The notes: a model not told the origin generated them from the letters alone. DNA of 50,565 nt from STF1-138 sp035356975 (GCA_035356975.1 DAORGW010000005.1:1-50565); one strand, 5' to 3'. Positions 6,970 to 16,547 are shown, numbered from the stretch's first letter. Translations and numbers: made by a program.

Positions 6970-8766
6970 TTATTTATTACTAGCCCTATGCACTCTTAAT
7001 CTTTCATTTTCAGTAAGATGTTTTTTTCTAAGACGAATATTTTTTGGAGTAATTTCCAAATACTCATCGTGACCCATTATACTCATACCTGATTCAAGGG
7101 TTATTTCTTTGGGCTGAACTAATCTTATAGCCTCATCAGCATTTGAGGATCTCATGTTTGTTAAATTTTTACCTTTTATTGGATTTACTACCATGTCTTC
7201 TCCTTTTGAAGAATTTCCAACAACCATTCCTTCATAAACATCTGTATTAGCACCAATATATAATTCACCTCTGTTTTGTAAATTAAACAGTGAAAAACCA
7301 AGCGCTTTTCCAGTTGCCATTGAAATCATTGAACCCAATTCTTTTTTTCTCATTTTTCCAACGTGTGGTCTAAAACCAATAATTCTAGAATAAATTATTC
7401 CCTCACCATGAGTATCTGTTACAAACTCATTTTTATAACCGAGTAATCCACGAGTAGGAATTTCAAAAATTATTTTTGTGCCTCCATGTTCTGGACACAT
7501 TGTAATCATATTTCCAAAACGTTTTGAAAGTTTCTCTATTACGACTCCCGTCATATCATTTGGTACATTTATTGTAACCTCCTCAAATGGCTCCATCTTT
7601 ACACCATCAACTTCTTTTATAATTACATGTGGTTGAGAAATCTGAAGCTCATATCCTTCTCTTCTCATATTTTCTAATAAAATTGCAATGTGCATTTCGC
7701 CTCTTCCATAAACTTTTGAATGATCAGATGATGAAAAATCAATTTTTAATCCAACATTTACTTCTAATTCTTTGTGTAATCTTTCTTTTATTTGTCTACT
7801 TGTTACAAATTTTCCATCTCTACCTGCAAACGGAGAATTATTTACTAAAAAATTTAAAACTATTGTCGGTTCATCAATACTAATATCGGGGAGTTTTTCC
7901 TGATTTTCATTTTCACAAATTGTCTCTCCAATATAAATATCGGGAAGTCCCGCAATCATCACAATATCTCCAGCACAGGCTTTATCAACTTCTTTTCTGT
8001 TCAATCCTTCAAATGTAAATAATTTCGTAATTTTTCCTTTTCTTATTTCGTTTTTACTATTTTTTATAACAACTTCTTGTGTACAACTTATCTCTCCATC
8101 ATAAATTCTTCCAATGGCTAATCTTCCTAAAAAATTATCATAGGCTAAATTAAAGGGTTGAACTAATAGTGGTTTTTTATTTTTTTCATCTCCCGATGCA
8201 ATAGGAACTTTTTCTAAAATCATATCAAGTAGAGGAATGAGATTATCTGATTCGTGATGTAATTGTGATTTTGCAATTCCCTCTCTTGCAATAGAATAAA
8301 TTGTTGTAAAATCTAATTGTTCGTCATCTGCCCCCAAATCTAAAAATAATTCATAAACCATTTCCTGAACCTCGTTTGGTCTTGCAGCACTCTTATCAAT
8401 TTTATTTAACACAACAATTGGTTTAAGTCCTAATTCAAGAGATTTTTTTAAAACAAATTTTGTTTGTGGCATTGGTCCTTCTTGTGCATCAACAACTAAA
8501 ATAACACTATCGATTGATCGCAAAACCCTCTCAACTTCAGAACCAAAATCAGCATGACCTGGAGTGTCCACTATATTAATTTTTGTATCCTTATAGTAAA
8601 TAGAAGTATTTTTTGAATAAATTGTAATGCCTCTTTCTTGTTCAAGTGCATTATTGTCCATACTAACATCTTTTCCACTCATTCCTGTTTGTTGCATAAG
8701 TGCATCAGTTAAAGCGGTTTTACCATGATCAACATGAGCTATAATGGCAACGTTTCTAATGTCCAT
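6970..8766 (-). CDS. typA: Translational GTPase TypA/BipA
   Basis: A 598-aa ribosome-associated GTPase of the EF-G family involved in ribosome assembly and stress adaptation. The start MDIRNVAIIAHVDHGKT at 8766 is chosen; the TTG six codons upstream lies inside a hairpin of the leader. The G1 motif is AHVDHGKT, G2 is in RGITI, G3 is DTPGHADFG, G4 is NKID. Domain II, a domain III/V pair (EF-G C-terminal-like) and the BipA-specific C-terminal domain (ANTDVYEGMVVG, KGKNLTNMRSS) follow. Length is normal for the family. It has its own promoter at 8811-8839. Confidence 0.97.
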   Translation of the reverse strand: MDIRNVAIIAHVDHGKTALTDALMQQTGMSGKDVSMDNNALEQERGITIYSKNTSIYYKDTKINIVDTPGHADFGSEVERVLRSIDSVILVVDAQEGPMPQTKFVLKKSLELGLKPIVVLNKIDKSAARPNEVQEMVYELFLDLGADDEQLDFTTIYSIAREGIAKSQLHHESDNLIPLLDMILEKVPIASGDEKNKKPLLVQPFNLAYDNFLGRLAIGRIYDGEISCTQEVVIKNSKNEIRKGKITKLFTFEGLNRKEVDKACAGDIVMIAGLPDIYIGETICENENQEKLPDISIDEPTIVLNFLVNNSPFAGRDGKFVTSRQIKERLHKELEVNVGLKIDFSSSDHSKVYGRGEMHIAILLENMRREGYELQISQPHVIIKEVDGVKMEPFEEVTINVPNDMTGVVIEKLSKRFGNMITMCPEHGGTKIIFEIPTRGLLGYKNEFVTDTHGEGIIYSRIIGFRPHVGKMRKKELGSMISMATGKALGFSLFNLQNRGELYIGANTDVYEGMVVGNSSKGEDMVVNPIKGKNLTNMRSSNADEAIRLVQPKEITLESGMSIMGHDEYLEITPKNIRLRKKHLTENERLRVHRASNK

Positions 8767-8778
8767 AAAAATGAAAAT

Positions 8779-8790
8779 CGCCAAAGGCGA
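8779..8790 (-). other. Small hairpin in the typA leader
   Basis: TCGCC-TTT-GGCGA followed by TTTTCATTTTT lies about 15 nt before the typA ATG. It looks like a weak terminator or a translational hairpin in the predicted 38-nt leader. Confidence 0.4.
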
Positions 8791-8810
8791 ATATTAAATA
8801 TTATTATGCA

Positions 8811-8839
8811 ATAATAGTATATTTTAATAAAAAAGTCAA
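8811..8839 (-). promoter_or_regulatory. Sigma70-type promoter of typA
   Basis: Minus strand TTGACT (8839-8834), 17-bp spacer, TATTAT (8816-8811). Predicted start near 8804. It lies after the terminator of the ncRNA, so typA is a separate unit. Confidence 0.7.
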
Positions 8840-8872
8840 GTATTTTACTAAAAAACACCCTTATTAATTAAA

Positions 8873-9092
8873 TGAAAAGGGTCGTGGAGTATATTTCCAT
8901 GACCCTCTAAGATAAATGAAGGAGTTTCACCTACAATTACACAGACATATTCCTCTGACAAGCAGTGTCTGATATAATCTAGCTCATTATTAGAGCTAAT
9001 CTATCCTCTTAAAATTAGAGGCGAATGTGAAGATTTTACTTCAAACGAGCGATTGCTCATTCTTCGAGTATTAACCCAAAGCACCCGCCATA
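8873..9092 (-). ncRNA. Candidate structured non-coding RNA of about 220 nt
   Basis: A self-contained transcription unit with no open frame: promoter at 9100-9128, predicted start near 9092, terminator at 8875-8906. The transcript begins GGCGGGTGCTTTGGG and can close a first domain by GGCG...CGCC; inside are GAGC-AATC-GCTC and GAAG...CTTC hairpins. Three more hairpins follow: CCTCT...AGAGG, TAGCTC...GAGCTA and CAGACA...TGTCTG. The region is visibly GC-richer than adjoining intergenic DNA. I do not see the RNase P P4 core, the SRP GGAAG/GCAGCC loops or the tmRNA tRNA-like end, so the family is unknown; 6S RNA is not excluded. Confidence 0.65.
8875..8906 (-). terminator. Intrinsic terminator of the ncRNA
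   Basis: Minus strand AGGGTCATGGA and TCCACGACCCT form an 11-bp stem with one A-C mismatch and a 7-nt loop, followed by TTTT. Confidence 0.75.
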
Positions 9093-9099
9093 TTAAAAT

Positions 9100-9128
9100 A
9101 TACTATCTTAATAAAAAATTCCTGTCAA
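9100..9128 (-). promoter_or_regulatory. Strong sigma70-type promoter of the ncRNA
   Basis: Minus strand consensus TTGACA (9128-9123), exactly 17 bp, TAGTAT (9105-9100). It is one of the best promoter matches in the window, and nothing but the structured RNA lies downstream before a terminator. Confidence 0.75.
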
Positions 9129-9129
9129 C

Positions 9130-9153
9130 AAAAAAACTGAGACATTGTCTCAG
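9130..9153 (-). terminator. Intrinsic terminator of the anchored protein gene at 9179-10354
   Basis: Minus strand CTGAGACA and TGTCTCAG form a near-loopless inverted repeat followed by seven T. It lies 26 bp after the stop of the gene and immediately before the ncRNA promoter. Confidence 0.8.
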
Positions 9154-9178
9154 CTTTAAAATTTCCAAACTCTAAATT

Positions 9179-10354
9179 TTATTCTATTATAACTTTAATA
9201 TGGTCCGCCATTTTTGGTGCTTTTTTAACCCAAAATGGAGTAAATTTTACTTTCACATTTTCAACTCCTGGAATCACTCTAAAATAATCAATTATTTCTT
9301 CTTGTGTTAAGCCCTTAAATTTTTCTGTATTAAATGCTTCCGAATTTGAATCAGAAACAATATTTGCAGATAATTCTGATTCTATTGTTGCGCTTTTTTC
9401 ATCTGCAACATAACTGCCAACATTATATCTAAATGAATTTTCATCATAATTCAAAAGTTTTTGTCCTTGAGATAATTGTCTATCTAATAAAGATTGAGCC
9501 AATTTTAATAATTCTTCTTTATTAAAAACAACTCCAACTATTTTTAATTTTAGTGTGTATTCAAAATTTGGAACTTTTTCATCTATTTGTTTGTTTGATG
9601 ACTTTGTAATAATTTCAGTATATATATCATTTTCATTAATTTCTTCTCCTTGATTTAAAACATCTTTCATTTTTGAAATTGCTTCTAGTTTTAATTCATC
9701 TGTTAGTATTTGTTGTGCTTTATCAAAATCCTCTTGGGTTATCTGATTTATTGTGATGCTTTCTTTTGTCATGGCAGTATCTAACTCTCCATAAATATAT
9801 TTTTGTGAATCAGTATTAAGTCCTGGAATTATAAACTTTCCTTGGGTCTCGGCGTAATCATCACCAATCTCTTCTGCAATTACATAGGCATTTATAGAAG
9901 AATTTCCCGGGACTACAATTTTTTCCTGAATTCTAAAAATTTTTCCATTCTGCGACTGAAATCTGGTTTTTGCAACAAGAGTTTGGGGGGTAGCGCGATT
10001 ATTTACAATTTTCATCATTCCACCATATTTATCAGCTGAAGTTTTTTTCTCTTGCACATCAAATTGTTTAGTTTTCTCTAATACTAACTCTATCATTCTT
10101 CCATTTAAAACACTCGTCTCTAGGTAATTATTATTAGTAGTTCCTTCCTTTACTTGGGTTGAAGCACTAATTTTTGCTGTTTGACTTTTTACTTTTAAAA
10201 TTATTTCTGCTTTTGATAAAGAAAAATAGAGGATTATGGCAACTAAAAATATTGTTGAAAAAATAAATATTCCAGCAATTTTTTTATACGTTGAGCTTAT
10301 TGAATTAGCTTTTGTTCTTTGAATATTATCTTCAAAATTTGTATTTATTACCAT
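9179..10354 (-). CDS. Single-pass membrane-anchored extracytoplasmic protein
   Basis: A 391-aa protein with a cytoplasmic N-terminus (residues 1-25), one transmembrane helix (about 26-47, IAGIFIFSTIFLVAIILYF) and a long exported part rich in beta-strand pattern. The C-terminus ends with IPGVENVKVKFTPFWVKKAP, a tail I associate with anchored proteins of CPR bacteria that databases sometimes label baseplate J-like; that link is from memory and weak. No catalytic motif is visible. It lies 52 bp downstream of dnaE on the same strand and ends at a strong terminator, so it is probably the last gene of a dnaE transcript. Confidence 0.6.
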   Translation of the reverse strand: MVINTNFEDNIQRTKANSISSTYKKIAGIFIFSTIFLVAIILYFSLSKAEIILKVKSQTAKISASTQVKEGTTNNNYLETSVLNGRMIELVLEKTKQFDVQEKKTSADKYGGMMKIVNNRATPQTLVAKTRFQSQNGKIFRIQEKIVVPGNSSINAYVIAEEIGDDYAETQGKFIIPGLNTDSQKYIYGELDTAMTKESITINQITQEDFDKAQQILTDELKLEAISKMKDVLNQGEEINENDIYTEIITKSSNKQIDEKVPNFEYTLKLKIVGVVFNKEELLKLAQSLLDRQLSQGQKLLNYDENSFRYNVGSYVADEKSATIESELSANIVSDSNSEAFNTEKFKGLTQEEIIDYFRVIPGVENVKVKFTPFWVKKAPKMADHIKVIIE

Positions 10355-10406
10355 ATTTTTGTTTTAATTTTTATATTATTAATTATATATCAAAAAACAA
10401 AAAAAA

Positions 10407-13400
10407 TCACTGATTTAAAATCTTATCAATTGACTCACGCAAATCATATGAATCATGAACTAAACCATTTACTCTCACTTTATTAATTTCATTGCCCTTT
10501 TTAATATTAAAATAAACTGGGGATTTACCTGGATACTTTGAAAATAATTTTTTAAAATTATCAACCTGCCCCTTACTTAATTTAATATTTATATCAATTT
10601 CAATAGGATTTACTTCTTCAATTGAATTATTTTCAATATCAAGGCTTGAAAAACTTTCTGCTAAAATTTTTGGCTGGTCATCTTTAAAATTCAATTTTCC
10701 CTTCACTAAAACAATATTATCTTCTACTAAAATGTCTGAATATTCTTCGCATAATTTTGGAAAAACAATAACTTCTATTTGAGAAGAAGAATCTTCAATC
10801 ATTAAAAATAACATTCTATCATTATTTTTTGTATAAACTTTTTGAATTGAATTTATTATTCCACCTATTTCAACAATCTGCTCTTTTTTTAATTCTTTTA
10901 TTTCGCTTATTGGTTTTATATTTTTAGCTAAAGCACTTTCAAATGCTTTAAAAGGGTGACCAGTAATATATAATCCCAACATTTGTTTTTCCCACAATAA
11001 TTTTTCTCTTGTATCAACTGGAGGATAATTTTCAAATCTTATTTTTGGTTTTTCATAATTAGTCATTCCTGCAAATATATTAAATTGACCGTTTTCTGAT
11101 TCTTTTTTTTGATTTCTATTGAACTCCAATAATTTATCCAAATTTTTTAATAATAAATTTTGTTCTCCCAGGTCATTCATAGCGCCTGATTTAATTAAAC
11201 TTTCTAATGATTTTTTATTTAAATCTTTATCTTGAATTCTCATCAAAAAATCTTCAATATTTAAAAACTCTCCATTTTGTCTTCTTTCTCTTATAATGGC
11301 TTTTACAATATTTGAACCTACGTTTTTAATTGCATTTAAACCAAATCTTATTTTTTTATGTCCCTGTTTGAGTTCATCTCCCAAAACCGTAAAAGTAGAA
11401 AAACTTTTATTAATATCTGGTGCTAAAACTTCTATACCCATGTCCTCACACTCTTTTATTTTAAATGCAATTTTTTCTATATCATTTTGATCTGCTGTTA
11501 AAAGAGCGGCCATAAATTCAGTAGGATAATTTGCCTTAAAATATGCTGTCTGAAAAGCAATCATCGCATAACAAGTTGCATGTGATTTGTTAAACCCATA
11601 ACTCGCAAATGGCTCTATTGTTTTCCAAATTCTTTCAGCTACAGATTTTTTAGTACCATTTTTTATCATTCCATTGATAAGTTTTTCTTTTTGTTCATCA
11701 AGAAGCTCTTTAATTTTTTTACCAACGGCTTTTCTTAAAACATCTGCTTCGGCATAGGTAAATCCAGCTAGTTGTTTTGCGATTTCCATGACTTGCTCCT
11801 GATAAACTGCAATTCCATAAGTATTTTTTAAAACAGGCTCAAGCCTAGGATCGTCATAGATGATTTTTCTTTTTCCATGTTTTCCGTTTATAAAATCGGG
11901 AATAAATTGCATAGGACCTGGACGATAAAGTGAAACCATTGCAATAATATCTTCAAATTCAGTTGGTTTTAATTGTTTCAAATATCTCTTCATACCCGAA
12001 GATTCAAGTTGAAATACACCGGTCGTATGCCCCTTTTGCAACAATTCAAAAGTTTTTTTATCCATTAAATCAATACTTTTTAAATCAAATTTTATACCAT
12101 GAATTTTTTCTATAATTTCTATAACATTTTCTATAATAGTTAGGTTAGATAATCCCAAAAAATCCATTTTTAGAAGTCCCAAATCTTCTATTGGATGAAG
12201 TGAGTATTGTGAAATAATTGTTTGATCAGATGAAGAAGCATATTGAATCGGAACAGTATCTGTGAGTGGATCTTTACTGATAATGACACCACATGCGTGC
12301 ATAGAATGATGTCTAGCCACACCTTCTAATTTTTTTGCATAATCAATTAAAGTTTTTGCCTGCGGATCTGTGTTGTATGCATCCCTAAGCTCAGGAGAAG
12401 CGACTAAAGCTTCTTGAAAATTAGACATCTGTGGAATCATTTTTGCAATTTTATCACAATAAGAATAACTGTAGCCCAAAACTCGTCCCACGTCTCTTAC
12501 TGCAGCACGTGCAGCCATTGTTCCAAATGTAATAATTTGAGAAACGTGATCTTTACCATATTTATTTTCGACATATCTAATAATTTCACCTCGCCTAATA
12601 TCAGCAAAATCCATATCAATATCTGGCATTGAAATTCTATCTGGATTTAGAAATCTCTCAAAAATTAATCCATATTTTAAGGGATCAATATCTGTAATAT
12701 TTAACAAGTAAGAAACTATGCTTCCTGCGGCACTTCCACGACCAGGACCAACAACTATTCCATTTTTCTTAGCCCAATTTACAAAATCAGCTACAATTAA
12801 AAAATAAGAAGCAAATCCTGTTTTTTCTATAATATTAAATTCATAATCTAATTGTTTTTTAATTTCCTCTGTTATGCCACCATCATATCTTTGTTCTAAA
12901 CCCTCTTCACATAATTCTCTTAAATAAGAATTGTCTGTTTTACCTTCTGGTAATTCAAAATGTGGGAGTAAAATTTTATTGAGCTCTATTGATACATCGC
13001 ACATTTCTGCAATTTTTACTGTATTTGAAATTGCATCCGGATAGTCTCTAAATCCCTCTACCATCTGTTCTGGGGACCTGAAAGATAAATCAAAATCAGT
13101 CATATTCATTCTATCCTTATCATCAATTTTTTTCTTACTGTGTAAACACATTAAAATATCCTGAGCTTCTTTATCTTCAGGACGCAAATAATGAATATCA
13201 TTTGTTGCAAGTAGAGGAACATTTAGTTTTTTAGAAAACATTGCTAAAACTTCATTAACCTTTGTTTGTTCTTTTTCGTTTGGATGATATTGCATTTCCA
13301 AATAAAAATTACCCTCGCCGAAAAGCGAATTATATTTTTCAATTAATTCTTCTGCTCCCTTGATATCTCCGGATAAAATTGTTTTTGGAATTTGTCCATT

Positions 13401-13814
13401 TAAACATGCGGTGGAGCATATTAATCCTTCATGATATTTTTGAAGTATTTCAAAATCTATTCTAGGCTTATAATAAAAACCTTCTAGATGAGCAAATGAT
13501 GTTAATTTAAGTAAATTTTTATATCCAATATTATTTTTTGCGAGAAGAATAAGATGATATGGTTTTGCATCCATATTTGAATTTTTATCACGCATACCTC
13601 TTCTAGCTAAATAAAATTCACATCCTATTATTGGTTTTATTTTTTGTTTTAAACATTCTTGATAAAATTCAATAACTCCATACATTACCCCGTGATCAGT
13701 AATAGCAAGCGCGGGCATTTCATATTGTTTCGCCTGTGCGACAAATTCTTTAATCTTTGGAAGACCATCAAGTAGACTATAGTGTGTGTGATTATGTATA
13801 TGAACAAATTTCAT
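10407..13814 (-). CDS. dnaE: DNA polymerase III alpha subunit
   Basis: Replicative polymerase alpha (1135 aa, normal DnaE1 length). The PHP domain opens the protein (HIHNHTHYSLLDG, AITDHGVMYG, GCEFYLA) with most metal-site residues in place. The C-family palm carries the catalytic aspartates in PDIDMDFADIRR, preceded by GPGRGSAAGS. A helix-hairpin-helix stretch (RFGLNAIKNVG), the beta-clamp-binding/OB region (IVEIGGIINSIQKVYTKN) and a C-terminal domain follow. The stop codon is TGA, which shows that UGA terminates translation in this organism. No Shine-Dalgarno sequence precedes the ATG. Confidence 0.98.
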   Translation of the reverse strand: MKFVHIHNHTHYSLLDGLPKIKEFVAQAKQYEMPALAITDHGVMYGVIEFYQECLKQKIKPIIGCEFYLARRGMRDKNSNMDAKPYHLILLAKNNIGYKNLLKLTSFAHLEGFYYKPRIDFEILQKYHEGLICSTACLNGQIPKTILSGDIKGAEELIEKYNSLFGEGNFYLEMQYHPNEKEQTKVNEVLAMFSKKLNVPLLATNDIHYLRPEDKEAQDILMCLHSKKKIDDKDRMNMTDFDLSFRSPEQMVEGFRDYPDAISNTVKIAEMCDVSIELNKILLPHFELPEGKTDNSYLRELCEEGLEQRYDGGITEEIKKQLDYEFNIIEKTGFASYFLIVADFVNWAKKNGIVVGPGRGSAAGSIVSYLLNITDIDPLKYGLIFERFLNPDRISMPDIDMDFADIRRGEIIRYVENKYGKDHVSQIITFGTMAARAAVRDVGRVLGYSYSYCDKIAKMIPQMSNFQEALVASPELRDAYNTDPQAKTLIDYAKKLEGVARHHSMHACGVIISKDPLTDTVPIQYASSSDQTIISQYSLHPIEDLGLLKMDFLGLSNLTIIENVIEIIEKIHGIKFDLKSIDLMDKKTFELLQKGHTTGVFQLESSGMKRYLKQLKPTEFEDIIAMVSLYRPGPMQFIPDFINGKHGKRKIIYDDPRLEPVLKNTYGIAVYQEQVMEIAKQLAGFTYAEADVLRKAVGKKIKELLDEQKEKLINGMIKNGTKKSVAERIWKTIEPFASYGFNKSHATCYAMIAFQTAYFKANYPTEFMAALLTADQNDIEKIAFKIKECEDMGIEVLAPDINKSFSTFTVLGDELKQGHKKIRFGLNAIKNVGSNIVKAIIRERRQNGEFLNIEDFLMRIQDKDLNKKSLESLIKSGAMNDLGEQNLLLKNLDKLLEFNRNQKKESENGQFNIFAGMTNYEKPKIRFENYPPVDTREKLLWEKQMLGLYITGHPFKAFESALAKNIKPISEIKELKKEQIVEIGGIINSIQKVYTKNNDRMLFLMIEDSSSQIEVIVFPKLCEEYSDILVEDNIVLVKGKLNFKDDQPKILAESFSSLDIENNSIEEVNPIEIDINIKLSKGQVDNFKKLFSKYPGKSPVYFNIKKGNEINKVRVNGLVHDSYDLRESIDKILNQ

Positions 13815-13905
13815 GAAATTTTATAATAATAAAAAACAAAAAATATAATAAAAATATTTTAAATTAAAAATTTAAAAAAGAAAAAATATTTTTGTTTTAT
13901 CCCTT

Positions 13906-14223
13906 TTAGCGGGTTTTTTTAGTTTTTGTTTTTGTTTGCTTTGAGTCTATATCTTTAAATGCCTTCTTTTCAACATAATTGACTAATTTTTCTGTTAACA
14001 CTCCAAATAACTTGAAATATGCCATTGAACCTTTTGCTTTTTGTTTTACATCACTAACAAATTCATTTACAGATGTTAAAATCTTTGAGAAAAAATTCAC
14101 AACATCATGCATTTTTTTAAGCGTAACTATCAAATAAAATAAAAACCAACAGAGAAATACCGTAAAACAAATAACACAAATTGTTAAAGTTAAATAAAGA
14201 ATATCGAGAGATGAATTTATCAT
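13906..14223 (-). CDS. Small membrane protein with C-terminal basic tail
   Basis: 105 aa. One long hydrophobic segment at residues 9-36 (ILYLTLTICVICFTVFLCWF and following), then an amphipathic helix (VVNFFSKILTSVNEFVSDVK) and a lysine/threonine-rich tail (KQTKTKTKKTR). The layout resembles DUF948-like small anchored proteins, but I do not claim the family. It follows dnaE's start at about 90 bp on the same strand, so it could be the first gene of that transcript; the gene at 14434 diverges from it. Confidence 0.55.
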   Translation of the reverse strand: MINSSLDILYLTLTICVICFTVFLCWFLFYLIVTLKKMHDVVNFFSKILTSVNEFVSDVKQKAKGSMAYFKLFGVLTEKLVNYVEKKAFKDIDSKQTKTKTKKTR

Positions 14224-14278
14224 ATTTTTGTTTTTTAATTTTTATTTTTTAGTAAATTTATTATAGCACATTTTCATT

Positions 14279-14296
14279 ATTTACAAAAAAGTGTAA
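14279..14296. promoter_or_regulatory. Short inverted repeat in divergent intergenic region
   Basis: TTTACA-AAAAAG-TGTAAA between the divergent genes at 14223 (minus) and 14434 (plus). Possible operator or promoter element; weak because the region is very AT-rich. Confidence 0.3.
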
Positions 14297-14433
14297 AATA
14301 TATATGAAGTATATGGTTTAAAATTAAAAAACATGAAACAAATAGCAAAATTTCTAAACTCAGATAAAACTTAAAACCCAATTAATTTATAACCCCCCTA
14401 TACTTCGAACTTAATATTTATTTACTTAACATT

Positions 14434-15255
14434 ATGATTTTAAAAGATCAAATATCAGATAAAGACATAGAAAGAAATTTGTGGCTTATAAATAATAAAA
14501 AGAAAATAATAAAAATTATAATTCTAATTCTTATTTTCGTTTGTATTGTACTTTATACTATTTCGACATTTGGATTTATAAAATTTTTTACAACAAAAGA
14601 TGTAAGTTTAGATGGTTTTTCTACTGTAAATTTTTCACAGAATAAAAAAACACCATTAAATCTTATATTGGAAGATAAGCAAATCGTCGACAAAGAAAAT
14701 GGACAATATGATATCGCTATAACAATTTATAATCCAAATGAGCTTTTTGGTGCTAAAAATTTAATATATTCATTAATTATAGATGGTAAAGAACAATCAG
14801 AAGAAAAAACATTTATAATGCCCCAGGAGAAGAAAAAAATAGTAAAAATTGGAATAAAAGCAGAAACAAGAATACAAAATATTGACATTGTATTTAAAGA
14901 TATTTCATGGAGCAAAATAAAACAAAACGAGATTCAAAATTTTACAAAACAAATATTTGAGATAAAGGACGTAAATTTAAACATTAATCCCGAAGATAGA
15001 TCCATAAGAAATTGGGTTGAGTTTAAAGCTAGAAACACCTCTCCTTTTAATTTTAAAAATACAAAATTCATTGTATTTTTATATGTGGGATCACAAATTG
15101 TTGCAATAAATGAAATAGATCAAAATTATTTTAAATCAGAAGAAATCAGAAAACTTCAAACAAGCTGGTATTATCTATTACCATCTTATGCAACCGCAGA
15201 AATACAATCAGAAGTTAATTTATTAGATAAAGATAATTACTTTTTAGAAAATTAA
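14434..15255 (+). CDS. Membrane-anchored exported protein upstream of rodA
   Basis: 273 aa. A cytoplasmic N-terminus of about 25 residues, one transmembrane helix (about 27-50, IIKIIILILIFVCIVLYTIS) and an exported portion of about 220 residues built of two similar beta-rich blocks (YDIAITIYNPNELFGAKNL and VEFKARNTSPFNFKNTKF), each with an N-P/S core, reminiscent of LEA14/immunoglobulin-like beta-sandwiches. Its stop overlaps the rodA start by one base (TAATG), so the two are translationally coupled. An accessory role in elongasome function is an inference from this coupling only. Confidence 0.65.
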   Translation: MILKDQISDKDIERNLWLINNKKKIIKIIILILIFVCIVLYTISTFGFIKFFTTKDVSLDGFSTVNFSQNKKTPLNLILEDKQIVDKENGQYDIAITIYNPNELFGAKNLIYSLIIDGKEQSEEKTFIMPQEKKKIVKIGIKAETRIQNIDIVFKDISWSKIKQNEIQNFTKQIFEIKDVNLNINPEDRSIRNWVEFKARNTSPFNFKNTKFIVFLYVGSQIVAINEIDQNYFKSEEIRKLQTSWYYLLPSYATAEIQSEVNLLDKDNYFLEN

Positions 15256-16361
15256 TGCGTTTTTCAATAAAAAATTTCTGGAGAATAGATGTGCTGATTA
15301 TTGTTTCAGTTTTTTTATTAATACTAATAGGTCTTATAAACATATATAGTATAGGTCTAAGTAATCCCGAAACAAGAATGATTTTTTTTAACAAACAATT
15401 GTTATATGCAATAGTTGGGATTATATTAATGTTTATTTTTACATCACTAGAATACAGATTTCTAAAAACTTATTATAAAATTTTTATAATAATGTCAGCT
15501 CTTCTTTTGATAGTTGTTCTTATAATGGGAAGAGTTATAAGAGGAACAAACGCCTGGCTAGAATTTTTTGGTTTACAATTTCAGCCAGTAGAACTTGCAA
15601 AAATATGTCTTATTATTTTTTTAGCGACATATTTATCAAAAAACGCTAAAGAGTTTTATTTCTCATGGAAACCTATTTTAACATCTGGAATCGTAGCATT
15701 TATTTTAATAACTTTAGTTTTAGCTCAACCTGATATGGGCTCAGCATTAATTCTTTTTGCAATTTGGCTTATCATGATTTTATTTACAAATATTGATAAA
15801 AAAAAGATAATTATAATGGCTTTTATTATATTAATATTACTCGGAGGGGCTTGGTTTGGATTTTTTAAAGATTACCAGAAAAAAAGAATAATGACATTTC
15901 TAAATCCAGCAAGTGATCCTCTTGGTTATGGTTATAATGTAACCCAATCAATGACAGCTATTGGCTCTGGAAAATTTTTGGGAAGAGGATTTGGATTAGG
16001 AAGTCAAAGTCAATTAAATTTCTTACCAGAACAAAGAACTGATTTTATTTTTGCAGTAATTTCTGAAGAATTTGGATTTTTAGGTTCTTCTATTACGATA
16101 CTTCTGATAATTTTATTTTTGTCACGCATTATAAAAATTATAAAAAACACTTCTGATAATTTGGCAATATATATGGCTCTTGGATTTATGGTAATGTTTT
16201 TTGTGCAATCAATTATGAATATAATGATGAACATAGGTCTAGCTCCCGTCATTGGAGTTCCACTTCCTTTTGTAAGTTATGGTGGGAGCTCGCTTCTTAT
16301 GTCTCTTATTGCTGTGGGAATTTTAGAAAGCATTGTAATTCATAAAGCAGAATATTTATAA
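15255..16361 (+). CDS. rodA: RodA/FtsW-family peptidoglycan glycosyltransferase
   Basis: A 368-aa SEDS-family polytopic protein with about ten transmembrane helices, which polymerises lipid II glycans in the cytoplasmic membrane. The conserved extracytoplasmic loop is present: GRGFGLGSQSQLNFLPEQRTDF, whose Asp lies where the catalytic acid of RodA is expected; QPVELAKI and QPDMGSALI near residues 111 and 157, and the C-terminal PFVSYGGSS, also fit. RodA is favoured over FtsW because the protein is short and not next to murG/ftsQ, but the distinction is not certain. No penicillin-binding-protein partner lies adjacent. Confidence 0.93.
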   Translation: MRFSIKNFWRIDVLIIVSVFLLILIGLINIYSIGLSNPETRMIFFNKQLLYAIVGIILMFIFTSLEYRFLKTYYKIFIIMSALLLIVVLIMGRVIRGTNAWLEFFGLQFQPVELAKICLIIFLATYLSKNAKEFYFSWKPILTSGIVAFILITLVLAQPDMGSALILFAIWLIMILFTNIDKKKIIIMAFIILILLGGAWFGFFKDYQKKRIMTFLNPASDPLGYGYNVTQSMTAIGSGKFLGRGFGLGSQSQLNFLPEQRTDFIFAVISEEFGFLGSSITILLIILFLSRIIKIIKNTSDNLAIYMALGFMVMFFVQSIMNIMMNIGLAPVIGVPLPFVSYGGSSLLMSLIAVGILESIVIHKAEYL

Positions 16362-16378
16362 ACCCTAGAATAAAAAAA

Positions 16379-16397
16379 GGCGTTATCAAATAACGCC
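16379..16397 (+). terminator. Terminator hairpin after rodA
   Basis: GGCGTTAT-CAA-ATAACGCC, a perfect 8-bp stem 18 bp after the rodA stop. The T-tract is weak on the plus strand (TATGATTTT) and strong on the minus strand (seven T). Confidence 0.65.
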
Positions 16398-16519
16398 TAT
16401 GATTTTATATTTTCATTTTTATCTAAATTTATTTTGGAATATAAAGCAACAAACCAAATACTATTCCTTTTTTAAATATCTAAATATCTTTTATCATATA
16501 TATTTTATATTGTCAACAA

Positions 16520-16547
16520 TTGAAAAAAGACCTATAAATGTTATAAT
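16520..16547 (+). promoter_or_regulatory. Sigma70-type promoter of asnS
   Basis: TTGAAA (16520-16525), 16-bp spacer, TATAAT (16542-16547). Predicted start near 16554, giving an 85-nt leader. The leader contains ATCCACA (16582-16588) and TGTGGAT (16600-16606), a perfect 7-bp hairpin without a T-run. Confidence 0.6.

Noticed and set aside
8767..8784. TTG start giving six extra residues on TypA
   Set aside because: The added residues lie in a leader hairpin, and the conserved protein begins at MDIRNVAIIAH.
13901..13920. CCC-TTTTAGC-GGG-TTTTTTT terminator-like element on the plus strand
   Set aside because: There is no plus-strand gene upstream and the stem is only 3 bp, so I do not call it.
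14333..14374. A 13-codon ATG frame upstream of the gene at 14434
   Set aside because: Too short, no coupling to the downstream gene, and nothing else supports translation.
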